Shown in pieces: positions 10,051 through 23,314 of a DNA stretch of 64,000 nucleotides. Positions within the stretch are counted from its first letter, which is position 1, and every line of letters starts with the position of its first letter. Source of the DNA: Gonocerus acuteangulatus (taxonomy: Eukaryota; Arthropoda; Insecta; Hemiptera; Coreidae); the NCBI GenBank assembly GCA_946811695.1, contig OX328124.1:99990998-100054997 (forward strand), read 5' to 3'. The notes beneath the pieces were generated by a model. It ran no database searches. It was given only the letters and a program-made list of their open reading frames with translations, and was not told the origin of the DNA. A program made the translations under genes and the position numbers.

Positions 10051-12092
10051 CAAACCCCCCTAAAAGTACTTAAACATTTGAATATCAAAAAATACTACTA
10101 TATTTCAAATTCTACACTGACAACATCATATCGTCAACGTTTATTCAGGTACATTCATGAAAGAAAGAGCGTTTGAAAAGTGAAAGAGACAATCCCCGTA
10201 ATTTCTGATTGCATACCATGGAAACGATTGCATCTCATGAATAAGAATTATTAATCCATGGGAATTGAAATGCTGTTAGAAAAAGGGAAATTTTCTTCAT
10301 CATCCAATTACGCTTGTGTTATCTCAAATACTTCTGTAGAGATTCACCTTAATTATGAAACGCAATCTTTATGAAAGATATTCAAATTAAAACTAACAGC
10401 TAAGAGCTGTTAGAAACCAGTTGCAATTACAAAACAACTATACTATCAATACTTCAGGGGATTAGAAAAAACATCTAACATCATGTAAATACAAAGAGCT
10501 TAACAATGAAGGTATTTACTAGAATTTTTATTTCGATTTACGGGATAATTCAATCATCAGAGTTTCATATAGAGGGTTCGTTCAAATGAGGGATATTTCT
10601 ATATTTGAGCACTTAATCAATAAAAAGGAGATATTTCGACTCGAAAAATTGACATTGTGATTGTTCTGTATCGTTTACTCAAACAGCTGAGGAATATCAA
10701 CCAAATTTCAGACTGAAAGATTGGAAATAAAAGTAAATTTTGATATATTAAATTTGTAAGGAATGTTTGGGATACGGTTAAGAGAAAATATCACATTTGA
10801 AGAGAAAAATCTTCGTGAATACAACACAGGAAGCTCCAAATAAGCGAGGAATACGTACAATACAAAATAGAGATGTGTTTCCCCTCGGTAAATCCATTAA
10901 AAAAGTAGAAAATCACCACGAGGCAAAGTGGTCACATATAGCCACTATTGAGAGACTTCAGGATAGAAATCTCAACCTACCTTTTTAAGGCCATGCAAAA
11001 ATTCAAATATAATATCTGACCACACACTCTTCTTGGATTCAAAAATCTCACAACCTCACAACAACCGAGTCAAAAGGATAAGCTACCGCCGAACTATATG
11101 TTTTGATCTCTATAGACATGAATACTTGCAAATCAAAAATGGTCTCGAGCTGATCCAAGTTCAGGACACATATCGGTAATATACCACTATCAGCGTCAGG
11201 CATCCATTTTCTTTTATTTTTTATTAACACCTAACACAATTAAGACGATTAAACTGCTATAATATAAAAAGTAACTGTATTAAGGCGATTAAACTGCTAT
11301 AATATAAAAAGTAACTCTACTAAGTACAATCAGATTTCGAAGTAATAACTGTAAAATAATGTTTGCTTTGTACAGACATTTGTGGCTCACACAATAATAT
11401 TTTTATTTGTTTCACTGACATACTGACACGAGCACATACTGACAGAATGTAGACTCAGGACAAATTTTCAATTTCCTTACAATTTGACCGACTTACTTTC
11501 CGATGGTAGCCAGTACATTGATAGCCTTATTAAATATCTAATACATACAGAAAATACAGAACAGTCGACACAGAAACACAATAATTATTAGACGGAGACT
11601 TCTTATCACATAACTACCTAAAACGAATTTTATTCCTATAGGATTCAGGAAAAAGCCCTAGTTTTATCACCAAATGGTCAAAAAACTAAAAAAAAATAAA
11701 ATGAATAAATTTGTTTCTACAAATAAAAAATTAAAAAATAACAGATTTTATGGTAGGCTAAATTTATCAAAAAGGAATGTCTGCAACACATTGCTGTCGT
11801 CTGAAAGTATTTTTATTCGTTCAAGTTTTGTAGGAAGGGAGTGTTCTGTCGTCGGTCAGAATCTATTTAACAGTTAGTGCCGCATTGAAGCTCTTGGCAA
11901 ATTGGCGCGTCTTGTCCGTTGGTAGAGAATGAGTGAGTCAGTCGGGAATGGCATCCAGTCCTCCTGTCAAATAGGCATCCATTTATCTATGAACCATCCT
12001 CACATCCTATGGCTTTCTCCGTTTGATGAAAAAAACCTTCCAGATAACGGTTTCCTGATTTTTACACAATGATTATTTTATTAAATTAAGAA

Positions 12093-12145
<53 letters not shown>

Positions 12146-12340
12146 AGAGAAGGAAGACTCAGTATAAGACTATCTAGATTTCTGTCAACAAGGGAAGTAC
12201 TTGTCAGATTGTAGCTAGCTTTATCAGGGCAGAATGCGATCAAAACCAACTAGCTTTTCAAGCTAGAACCACACAAGATACACTCCAGACGAGATTTTCA
12301 ACTCAATTGTAACTCACTCATTCGTAACTATTATTAAATA
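10051..12340. other. Long spacer, no gene recognised
   Basis: Only short open frames with no recognisable motif. Contains a two-copy 40-bp tandem (about 11240-11320, unit AAACTGCTATAATATAAAAA core) and the GA microsatellite listed next. Nothing else supported. Confidence 0.6.
12085..12152. repeat. (GA)n microsatellite
   Basis: About 65 bp of nearly pure GA. Confidence 0.95.
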
Positions 12341-12344
12341 AAAG

Positions 12345-12540
12345 TCTCAAAAGGCACGCGCAGTACTACGTTTGAAAGGTCGAGCTCGTAAATCATCAAA
12401 ACCCGCCCACCAGAAGATGGTTTTAGGGCAAAACACGCGCAAAAATAAATAGCAGGGTTTACGTGTTTGCGTTTTAAGGAATGTAGGTACTATATGAATA
12501 AGTTTTCTAACGAAAGAAAACATTTTTAAGGATCAATCTG
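12345..12540 (-). mobile_element. HINE-2 fragment
   Basis: Matches the reverse complement of the HINE-2 segment before the (TA)n tract: AAAGGTCGAGCTCGT..., CCCGCCCACCAGAAGATGG and the GCGCAAAAATAAAT block. No ends are present. Confidence 0.55.
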
Positions 12541-12955
12541 TAAGGGTCTTCAAGAAAAGTGTATACATACATAAAGACGATGGTTTCATCTAAAATTGTT
12601 CCACATTTCATTTTTAGACATTCATCTAAACTATGAAACGTGACGGTGTTAAGCATGTATTAATGTATACATATAATATATACATATCTTTTCAACTCAA
12701 AGGCCGAATGTAAAACACTTGGAGTTGCTAACTGCACAAAGGGATGGGTATATTAAAGGTAGCACGACGTACCAAGTGACCATCCACGGAACTGAGGTCG
12801 GCTCGGGGATCCAATCAAGGGACTACACTCCAATCATGAGTGTAACATGTCAATGGTTTAATTATGTATGCAGCTCAACATGGCAATACTCCATTCTATC
12901 TCATTAACCCCTTAACGGGCAAGGACCGCTTGAGCGGCCACTGCTTGCTGAAATT
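12541..12955. other. Spacer, no gene recognised
   Basis: The 63-codon frame at 12719-12907 shows no family motif. The short block GGCAAGGACCGCTTGAGCGG at about 12917 has an inverted match near 17001-17025, so both probably come from one unnamed repeat. Confidence 0.45.
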
Positions 12956-13560
12956 AAAAAAGTCCGATTCGCAGGAACTGCATCATCTTAGCGCGGTTCC
13001 GTTCTTATCCGAAGTGCGATTAGTAAAGGAATAGTAGCAGCTATCGGTAGGTTTTGATCTTTCGTTAAAAATATAAAATAATATCTCAAAAAGGAGGAAG
13101 CTAAAAGCGCCACATATGGAAACTGACAGTTGTCTAAGCGGATGGGACTCTCCCGTCATCGCGACGCTCTCTCTAGGAAAACTCTATTACCAATATGATT
13201 CTTATTTTCTCAGCTTTAATGAAATACTCATTCCACCGTTAAATAAACTTAAAAAACAAAAGTGAGGTAAACAGTGACAAAAACCCGTTTAAAATAACAA
13301 AACTAAAACTTTCGTAATTTTAAGCACTTACTTCTCCGACTGATATTGCCCCATCGAAATTTTCTTCAGAATCTTTTTTGAAGAGAATTTAGTAAGGTTT
13401 TGAATGGTTATATCGTACTTCCCACTGTTTTGAAGATATTAAGGGGGGGAAATGGTGCTAATACCTACCGATAGCTGCTATATTCCTTCACTAATTGCAC
13501 TCAAGATAAGAACGGAACTGCGCTAAGATGATGCAGTTCCTACGGGTTGGACTTTTTTTC
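12956..13560. mobile_element. Fold-back element with two inverted HINE-2 5' ends
   Basis: Both ends are the HINE-2 5' leader: AAAAAAGTCCGATTCGCAGG at 12957 on the plus strand and its inverse ending at about 13557. Arms of about 100 bp extend inward through TTAGCGCGGTTCC and AGCAGCTATCGGTAGG. The 380-bp centre holds HINE-2 interior (13320-13440). There is no 3' hairpin end, so the unit has two 5' ends. Confidence 0.75.
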
Positions 13561-14364
13561 AGACAAATTAATGTATTATGTTTATATTCTAATATAAATA
13601 TTATATTTGTTAGAAGAGCAAGTCACTTTAATTGCGGTGTAAAATATTGTCGCTAGCTAAACCTAAGTATTATATAAGCTCATAAAAAAAAATGGTGCTA
13701 ATGGCTCAGATTTCGATGCACCATAAAAGAAATAAAAAAAAAAAAAAAAGGACAATATACGAAGATTCCGAACCATTTCATGTCTGTTAATAAAATATTT
13801 TATTCTAATCCCAATAAAGCTACACTTATACACAAATAAATTTTTTTAGGTACCTATTTAATACGTATAAAATAAGGTTATAATGAGCGATCCGCTGTGG
13901 CATACACCATGTACTACCACCGTGTGGAGTGCAACTAGTATAGACCGGTACGTCAGTACCACTGTGGTATGTAAAGAGCGGCTGTTCTGATACTGGCAAA
14001 AATTAGAAATCCTACATTCCTAAAGTTGTTTGGAGGCTTATCTTTATGACTCTAGAAAGGGACTTACAGATGACGAGGGTACACTGGGCAACGCTACCTG
14101 GGGACAGGGTAAATGCCCCCCACCCTACGCCTCCTAGCTCATCACCTTCGAATTCCTATGATTTTGTTCAATGAATTTAAACAAAAAAATTAATAAATAG
14201 ATAAAAACTGCTGAAAATAGGGAATACCAAAAACAATTCTAAAGAACGAAATCAACACCAGTATAGTAATCCAGATATTCATAGGGCATCTTCGAATTCC
14301 AAGATGCCGTTGAAACAAAATATCGTTTCTATTTATACGTATCCTGTTTTATTGAATAATACGT
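13561..14364. other. HINE-2 scraps and unrecognised spacer
   Basis: 13745-13820 resembles a HINE-2 internal piece (TGTCTGTTAATAAAATATTT). The remainder has no gene, RNA or clear repeat. Confidence 0.45.
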
Positions 14365-14749
14365 TTGACTACTATAAAAAAAAAAAAAAAAAAAAATCAG
14401 TCCCGTAACAGGCCACGAGGGCCCTGAGGGGCAGATACTATAGAGGTATCTGATTCATGACCATACGGCACACTAGGGAGATAGTGTGGTCAGTACTATG
14501 CTCCGGCCGCCTGATTTTCCCCTTGGCTGCTTCGACTGCTAGAGTCATTAGCACCAACCAAGCTACCCATTACTAAATTAATTAAAGGCTGGGTTGGCCT
14601 AGGGACGGTCAGGGAGGCCGAATTCAACCGGCGAACGAAGACACTAGAAGAAAAAATCTTTAGTGCTTGCTCGGGATTTGAACTCAGGCCTCCAGCTTAT
14701 TAGTCCAGTGCTCTACCACTGAGCTAACCTCGCCCCTTGACTACTATAA
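14365..14749 (-). mobile_element. tRNA-Ile-like SINE copy b with perfect 13-bp target duplication
   Basis: SINE body 14397-14736 on the minus strand, with a 19-nt T tail (14378-14396 as A on the plus strand). Direct repeats TTGACTACTATAA lie at 14365-14377 and 14737-14749. The head reads GGGGCGAGGTTAGCTCAGTGG with A-box and a B-box like GAGTTCAAATCCCG. The intact duplication shows that the oligo-T is the true 3' end and not neighbouring sequence. Confidence 0.9.
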
Positions 14750-15784
14750 GCAATCACAAAAATAACGAGCAGTGAAAAAAACTGTAGGAAACACACAAAA
14801 AGATTCGTTCAAATGAACGAAATTACCTATGTTTTAAGCACGTATTTCTCCAAATATGACCATCCCATCGCAAATGTCTTCAAAACATTTTTTGTAGAGA
14901 ATTTAGTAACCTTTCGAAGGGTAATCCTTGGCTTGCCAAGATTCCGAACCGTTTACGTGATATTAATGAAAATATACGAAGTTCCCAAAACTTTTCATGA
15001 CTAAAAATGAAATATTTTATTTTAATCCTTACTTTACTCTAAACGTAACCAAATTTTCAAAATATTAGTTTTGATAAAATTCAAACATGCTGAAAATGTT
15101 TCACCTGAATCCCATGATTCTAAGTACCAAAATCAAAGACAAAAAGAACAGTTCGAATAAGGGAAATCAATTACTTTAAAGTTATAAGCTCTTATTTCTC
15201 CGATTGACATCGCCTAATCAAAACTTTCATTAGAAACTTTTTTTTAGAGCATTTAATAAGCTTTCTAATGGTATTCTTCCGTTTACCAAGATTTTCAACC
15301 TTTTTCGAGATATTAAGGAAAGCCAACAAAGTTACTAAAACTTTTTATGTCTGTTAATAAAATATTTTATTCTAACCCTTCCTTAACTCCAAACGTAACC
15401 AAAATTTCAACATATTAGTTTTGATGAAAGTAGAACATGCAGAAAATGTTTCAACTGAGTCCCGTGATTCTAAGTACCCAAACCAAAAACGGTATTCAAA
15501 AAATATTTTTCCAATTTTCTCGAAAACGGTTAAAGCTATCGCCTTGAAAATGGTTTCATTCGTTTTTCCTAGCCCAGGAATCATATAAAACGAGTACTTA
15601 GAAGCTTATGAACTCAAAAACGTAAGCGTTACGATTTTTTTTGCGCGAATTTCGCCCCAAACGCCATCTCCCAGTAGGCGGATTTTGCTGGTTAACGAAC
15701 TTGACCTTTCAAATTGGACGGAGGATTTTTGTACCAAATTTCATCAAAATCGGACCATTCGTCTTCTATCTAGAGAGCGAACAG

Positions 15785-15787
<3 letters not shown>

Positions 15788-15837
<50 letters not shown>
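15788..15837. repeat. (TA)n left of the R2-type LINE
   Basis: About 50 bp of pure TA; with 16694-16741 it forms the split TA tract of HINE-2d. Confidence 0.95.
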
Positions 15838-15840
<3 letters not shown>

Positions 15841-16691
15841 GTGGCAAAAGGGGGTAAAGTGACTATTGTGGATGCACAGATTGTTAATGGGAACACCTCT
15901 GATCTGAATTCTCTGCACCGGGCGAAGTGTCGCAAGTATGGGAGACTTGGTGTCCGTTTAGCAGTGGGCCGAATGTTTGGCGTGCCTGTGACCGACGTGG
16001 AGGCAACGTCCTGTACATTGAGCTGGCGGGGTGTGTGGAGCGGTGCTTCTGCCAATAGTTTAAGGCAGCTTAGTGTCCCGATGGGTGTGCTAAGAAGCAT
16101 TACCTTGCGTGTATTAAAGGGCTCCTGCATCATCTTCAGTCGATGGAGGACACTCCTCGCCGGGGCGGGACGTTGAGGATCGCCTGGGGTTTTTATTTTG
16201 TTTCATTATTATTCATTTAGTGTATATCTGTTTTTTTTTATTTTATTAATTTTTTTTTTTTTTTTTTTTATTATTTATTTTTTTTTCTCTTTTTAATTTG
16301 GTGTATGTTTGAGCGTGGACTATGTTTGGCTGCACTATGATAACCTCCACGAGTATAGTTGCTCTGGTCTAGTGGGTGAAGTATAAGGGTATTTAAGTCT
16401 GTAACTTTTTCTTATTATTGTATTTTTTGCTTTATAGTTGTTTTTTGTTAGTTGTTATATAGTTATGTATTTTTTTTTGGTTTTATTTCTTATTAGTTTT
16501 AAATAAGGTACTGATGAAACTGATGTGTACGTATTTGAACTAAGGTCTCACAGCAAATGGGCTTGATGTTTTCAAGCCCACGTAACGAGGGTGAAGGAGA
16601 CGCCCAATTGTAAGTTGACTATGTATGTATCTTATACAGTGTATTATTAAGTTTGAAGTGGATTGTATCTCCTAATAAAGAAAAATGAAAA

Positions 16692-16693
<2 letters not shown>
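15838..16693 (+). mobile_element. 5'-truncated R2-type LINE (C-terminal endonuclease plus 3' UTR)
   Basis: An open frame of about 112 codons (15838-16176) reads VAKGGKVTIVDAQIVNG, then SDLNSLHRAKCRKYG and TSCTLSWRGVWS. This is the C-terminal restriction-like endonuclease region of R2-type non-LTR retrotransposons; VDAQIV holds the active-site Asp. The preceding RT, zinc knuckle and first endonuclease Asp are missing (5' truncation). A 515-bp T-rich 3' UTR follows and ends AATAAAGAAAAATGAAAAATAAA directly at (TA)n. Both junctions lie in (TA)n. The family cleaves a specific target site and primes reverse transcription there. Which R2-superfamily clade (R2, NeSL, R4 or similar) is not decided. 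Confidence 0.75.
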
Positions 16694-16744
<51 letters not shown>

Positions 16745-16890
16745 AATTTAAACCACCGTTATTTTCGGTCTCTAGGGGTTCTGAAACGCGAAATTTTCTA
16801 GTCGGCACTTCCGGATTGTTTCATTGTATCAACCCTATAAGCGGGGTTCCTCCCTATGGGGGAGGGAGGAACCGCGCTAAAATTGACACG

Positions 16891-17287
16891 AGTGAGGTGG
16901 AATTGGTTCCAATGCTTCCTGCTAGATGCCGGGGTATGCCAAAAAATATAATTTGGAGGTCTTGGGCCCGAGGAGCCGATATATGACGAAGTTGACCGCT
17001 AAAGCGGTCCTTGCCCATTCCCGCACTCGTCTTCTGTCAGTTTTGGCCGAGCATTATTGGCTCTCTGGATCACGCATCTTATCCGGAAATCGTTTCAAAG
17101 TATGTAATAATTCTTTTATATATTCAAGATAAGGAATTAATTGATTTTAATTGAAATGAGTATTTCGCTTACATGTTATTCATTGATTTGTCTCATAAGT
17201 ACCTTACTCTCGTGAGACTGGAAGGAAACAATTGTTTGTTTGTTGGCATTGCTAATGAAATGTTTTTTCTCAACATTCGCTCAACAA

Positions 17288-17318
<31 letters not shown>

Positions 17319-17876
17319 CCTGGGTTGATATTTAGTAAATGGATGCCCCCAGACTCCCAAATATAAATTAAAAAAATTCCAACATAGCTAGCGAAATGTG
17401 CTAGAGGACACCTCTGCAATTTCAGCTGGTATTGCTCATTCCGCTAAGTTCAAAATTAAAACCCTTTTTCCCTTAGTTCTATTAACTCAGGAAAAAGGTC
17501 CATTCTTTATCTTGTGAGCCACAAATATATATAGATCAAAATGACTCACGTTGCACCTACATTGATCATGACCGATCCGATCCGATAGCCACCGACTGTC
17601 GGAAAGAAAAAAACACAACCATCTCAATGGTCCTAGATTGGTCCCAACCCGACCCAAGCCGATCCGTTCCGTTTACCTTCAAACCTCGGCCGTTTAAACA
17701 TGTTTATTTCTAGACCGATTTGGGACGGCCGACACAAAATGGCGCCAAACGACATATTCTGTTCCAAAAAAAAATCTACAGCCTCTACATCAAACTATTT
17801 CAAAGAATATTTTTAAAAATGAAAGCTAATGAAATTTAGAACAACTGCGTCTAGTCACATTTTTGTTTTTTGACCG
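16891..17876. other. Spacer, no gene recognised
   Basis: Contains a 28-nt T run (about 17287-17314) followed by AACATCCTGGGTTG, which could be the A-tail of an unnamed minus-strand retroposon. A segment at 17001-17025 is the inverse of one near 12917. No coding feature is supported. Confidence 0.5.
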
Positions 17877-17905
17877 AAAATGACCCCCGTTAAAATTCAT
17901 ATATC

Positions 17906-17936
<31 letters not shown>

Positions 17937-18640
17937 ATATACATATGGGATATATATGAGGGGGGGGGGGGGGGGGGGGGGGGGTACTCCGGACCCACAT
18001 TACCAATTCGCCACTACCAGCCGTGATTTTTGTTATGTTTCGACGAAACTCGGTATTCGTAGTGGTAATCTACAGGTAAATATGGGTTGTAAAAATAAAC
18101 AAAATCGGTTCATTAGGGGGGGGGGTTACTCCGGACCCAAATTACAAATATACTGATACCGGTCGTAATTTCTGCTGTATTGTAACGAAACGCGGTATAC
18201 GTCGTGGGTAACTCATGAGAAAGACGTTTTGTAAAAATGATCTAAATCGGTCTATCGGAAAGGGGGGTTTACTTTGTAATATACTTCAATAGAATAGCCC
18301 GCAAAGCGTAGGTTCGCAAGGCCGCCGCAACGAGCGCTTTCTACCACTAAAGAGACTGTCTCCTGTTCCTGTGTCAGATCAAAAAGCGATAATATGAAGT
18401 TTTTTGTATTAATGAAGTAGTGTAGAAGGTGCCATGTGTAAACATAACTCAGGAAGCAAATTAATTACAAAATTAATAATTGAAAACTTACTCATTACAA
18501 AATTAAAAGAGAACTCCATATTCATGTTTATGTTTTATTTTTATTGGATATTTTAAGGAAATTATTCTGGAAAGCAGTCTACATTACCCATATTCTGAGA
18601 AAGTGCTTAGTTATGCAGCTCCTGCGTGACGGACTTTTTT
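17877..18640 (-). mobile_element. HINE-1 copy b, 3'-truncated
   Basis: Minus strand. The 5' leader end is at about 18600-18640 (AGTCCGTCACGCAGGAGCTG inverse), the ACTCCGGACCC tandem units lie in the middle, and the element breaks off just after the (TA)n and the AATGACCCCCGTT block. The terminal hairpin is missing. A 28-nt G run lies at 17957-17984. Confidence 0.7.
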
Positions 18641-20086
18641 CAACTGAAGGCTTCCTCACCATATAAACACAGGCCATTTTCAGGATATAAAGAAATGTAT
18701 ACGGTCCTAAACTCCCCATAACCTACTCCTGTTATAATGTATTAACTTTTATTAAATTGAAGTCTATTTTACCTCACTTTAATATATTAGTGTAGAATTG
18801 TTCATAAATCAAGACTGCAAAAGATTTTGTCGAAGTTGTATTTTACTAATAAATTGATCCTAAATAATTCATTATTTAATCGCGTTATATAAGATTATAA
18901 TTTCTGATAGTAAGAAATCAATCAATCCTTTTACCCGAATCAAGGAGTCCAGTATGAGAGAAATGGCGAAGAAGGGAAAACTCATTTCCTTCATTCGAGG
19001 ATTTAGAACAATTTCTTGTACTTATCCTTTTGATGAGGAATATTCTCTAACAAAATGGAGAGTTCTCTCGACATTTTTTCATTCAAACATGGCAATATTA
19101 ATAATGGTGTTCTATGAAATTTCACTTATTTCGGCTTTTGAGGACAATCGAAACACTGACATTTTCTTTTTTTTAGACTATCCGCGTGTTATTCTTGGAA
19201 TATTTAGTAATTATTTCAGTTGGATCATTCTGGTTAAAAATAATGAAATTCTATCTGAAATTAAAAAGGAATTTAATCAAATTATAAGGGAAAAAGAAAT
19301 TAAGCAAGATTCATCCCGTATAAATATCTCATTAATAATGTTAGTTTTCGCAATATTAGTCTGGTGTTTGTGTAATGGGGAAGCCGTGGTTCTTTATTAT
19401 CGACATCCAGACTCTCTAGCCATTGGTGTTTCAAATCTTATCCTTAACAATGTTACACATATTTATTGCATAAGTTTCTTATGTCAAATTGTTCTGTTCC
19501 ACGAATCAATATGTGATGTATTTTCTGCTGTACTCTGCTCTTATACGCCAGAGGAAGCGGTAAAGAATTTCTACGAAGTTGTTACTAAAAGGGATCAGTT
19601 CTTGAACATTTATAGATTCCATTTTATATTTTGTGGATATTATTGCAGATAGTCGAAGGTTCTAAGGACATAATTTTACTTATCTATTGGGGTTACAAAA
19701 GATTTGAAAACATTCTTGTGGTAGAATTTCATACATTATGGGGTATGCATTTGCTGAATTTGTTACTTCTTCTCATAGTGATGGTTATTGCTGTTAGTAA
19801 AATTCAATTGCTGGTGAGCTACAATTCGATATCCATTATTGCTTTCATTTATTATCGAAATGTTGCCAATAAGCAACTTACGATAGCTTTTGAGTCTCAT
19901 AAAGACTTACTCCTCATTTAGAAGGACTAATTTTTATGTGATAACTAGAGGTTCGATGTCCGTTATATTTATATAAACATGGGCATTTAAAGATAGAAAC
20001 TATCAAATTTATCTATCTATTTAGCTGTAATGAGTAAATTTTAATAGCTGGAAAACAAATATTACGTGCTCAATAACTTGAGTTGT

Positions 20087-20957
<871 letters not shown>

Positions 20958-21376
20958 ATATTTAGGAAACAAATTATTACTATTTCAAAATCATTTTCAG
21001 GAAAGGAGGTTCATGGAGAATATGTACGAGAGAATGCTGAGATACCGATCCGATGAAATAATAAACGATGTAATTATTATGAAAAGAAAAAGCAATTTTA
21101 TGAATTACCTATAATGAAATTATACTAATAGTAATTTCGTACTCCTTTAGGATTACATGAATTTATTTTTTATGGCGAAAAGGGACTCGGAGTTTTCAGT
21201 GTGTGGGTTTTTCAAGCTGAATTGTTCAATATTATTCTCAGTAAGTTATATTTTTCCAACATATTAAACTCCTTAAAACTAGACCTAACGATGCAAAATA
21301 GCAATATCATTTTATCATAGATGTTCCATACACATTATAAGTTACTTCTCCACGTTTGCCAAGTTTATATGGTCTG

Positions 21377-21680
21377 GTTAGGCTAAGTCATTGCTCAACC
21401 AAAGCCTCCAAGCCCTCGCTGCTTATGCAGCGTTCAGGCGGATCCTCACAGAACCCCGCTCAACCAGATCCTCGGCGTTCATATTTTCTGGTAGGGCTAA
21501 GTCTTTGCTCAACCAAAGCCTCCATGGCCTCGCTGCTTATGCAGCGTTCAGGGGGTTCCCCACAGAACCCAGCTCAACCAGATCCTCGGCGTTCCTACTG
21601 TCTGGTTGGCTAAGTCTTTCCTTAACCAAAGCCTCCATGCCCTCGTTGCTTATGCAGCGTTCAGGGGGTTCCTAACCCTC
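21377..21680 (+). repeat. 113-bp intronic minisatellite, 2.7 units, in GrC intron 3
   Basis: Units start at GGCTAAG 21381, 21495 and 21608, each with CTCAACCAAAGCCTCC and TTATGCAGCGTTCAGG. GrA intron 3 has a single unit (about 6410-6520). The frame is open across it only because the unit lacks stops; it is intronic. Confidence 0.85.
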
Positions 21681-22110
21681 AGCCCTGTCTATCAAAGTGC
21701 TTACTCATCTGAATTGTGTTCCTTCCCGTCCCGTTCATTTAGGCTCAAACTCCCCAAAACGACGTAGTGCCTGCAGAGCCTCAACTTATTATCCTCGGAA
21801 TCTGCCAGGATGACAATTCTTGAGCCCATTCTATTGACACGAATGCACATTTTAACTTATCTGTTAGCGAACCTGTAAATTTATGAACAAAACTATATTT
21901 TCAATCCATAACAAAACAATTCTTTAATACGTCATTCTACTTATAGGGCAAATAACATATAAAAGTCTCTAATCTTTTTGACAAAGTTTGTGACCTACAT
22001 AAATTTAGGAAAAATTTTATTTTTTTTTTCAGTGCACCACCATAGTAACCACGTACTTGGTCATCGTCCTTCAGTACGTCCTGGAAGATCCAAATTTAAT
22101 AAAAAAGTAG

Positions 22111-23114
22111 AGGGTAAAATAAGCAAGATAATTTGTACTATCTATGTTTGTAATAACACAATATTATTTATATATCACACATAGTTGATAACATTCAAAC
22201 CATAAAATTTATTAGAAAACATAGTGTTTATATGAGAAAGTAAACGAGAGGAGAGAAGCCTGTCATTATTCCACACACAATCATATCAATTGTCGGTATT
22301 TTATGTACTATAATATGCATTGTATACATTATGTGCTTGTTAATTACAATACTTTAGAACATACATAGTTAAGAGGGAGAAATACTAGTTAGATTCGTCT
22401 GCTTTAATATTTATCACATTCGATACTTTGCATTTGTATCGACGATATGAGAAAGTAAACGAGAGGAGAGAAGCCTGCCATTATTCCACACACAATCATA
22501 TCAATTGTCTATATTTTATGCACTTTAATATGCATTGTATACATTATGTACTTCTTAATTACAATACTTTAGAACATACATAGAATAGTTAAGAAGGAGA
22601 AATACTAGTTAGATTCATCTGCTTCAATATTTATCAGAACGCTATAGCACACTATATTTCTACCTTCTCTGCACTTCAACAACAGTCGAAATCCGAAACT
22701 CTCTTCAAACATGGAGAAGGCCATGTATAATTTAGCATAAGGCAGAGAAGATTTATAACAAGCACCAAAATTGTGAATGTTCACTGACTATATAATAATT
22801 ATGAGTATATATTCCTTAGACGTATAAAATAAATAATTTTTAGATTAAAAAGTCTCTCATTTACCAACTTATCCAACCCTTCGAAAGATATTTTTGTAAA
22901 TATATTTGTTTAGGCAACAATAAGATTTATATTAAAAATCCAGAGAATATCCTACATAAAAACTTTCCAATCCAGAATACATGCTGAATACTTTTCCGGG
23001 AAAGCCAGGTAAATTCCTACAGCTTAATCCGTGGAAACTTATTAATTTTTTTTATAATACTCGTTTACACCTAGATTTGGTTGTGTATAGCAAATATCAT
23101 TGTGTGTAGGTTTT
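22111..23114. other. Spacer downstream of GrC
   Basis: Matches 6715-7760 of block 1. It holds the local duplication of about 215 bp (22232 and 22447). No gene. Confidence 0.65.
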
Positions 23115-23251
23115 TAGCGAGATTCCTCCCTCCTCCATAGGGAGGAACCCTACTTATAAGGTTGATCTCATGACGCAATCCAGAAGTGCCGACTAGAAAC
23201 TTTTGCTATTCAGAACCACTAAAGACCGAAAATGATGGTGGTTCAAATTTG

Positions 23252-23314
<63 letters not shown>

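Larger units (their letters stand above)
14750..16890 (+). mobile_element. HINE-2 copy d, split by an R2-type LINE
   Basis: Interior begins near 14785 and is partly repeated (14820-15060 and 15160-15420 resemble each other, spacing about 345 bp). It passes through the CAGACAAATA block into a (TA)n tract at 15788-15836. The LINE follows, then a second (TA)n (16694-16741) and the HINE-2 3' part with hairpin GGTTCCTCCC/GGGAGGAACC and GCGCTAAAA at about 16849-16886. The uninterrupted copies at 38030 and 46190 show the empty arrangement. The SINE at 14365-14749 lies at its left edge. Confidence 0.75.

Noticed and set aside
15744..16133. Minus-strand 129-aa frame
   Set aside because: Antisense of the R2-type LINE coding sequence plus TA repeat.
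19639..19813. Separate second gene starting in GrC (Met at 19631)
   Set aside because: It is the downstream half of GrC exon 1 in the shifted frame, aligned codon for codon with GrA.
21356..21675. Repeat-containing protein of about 90 aa
   Set aside because: Lies in intron 3 of GrC; the frame is open because the 113-bp unit lacks stops; no start context or homology.
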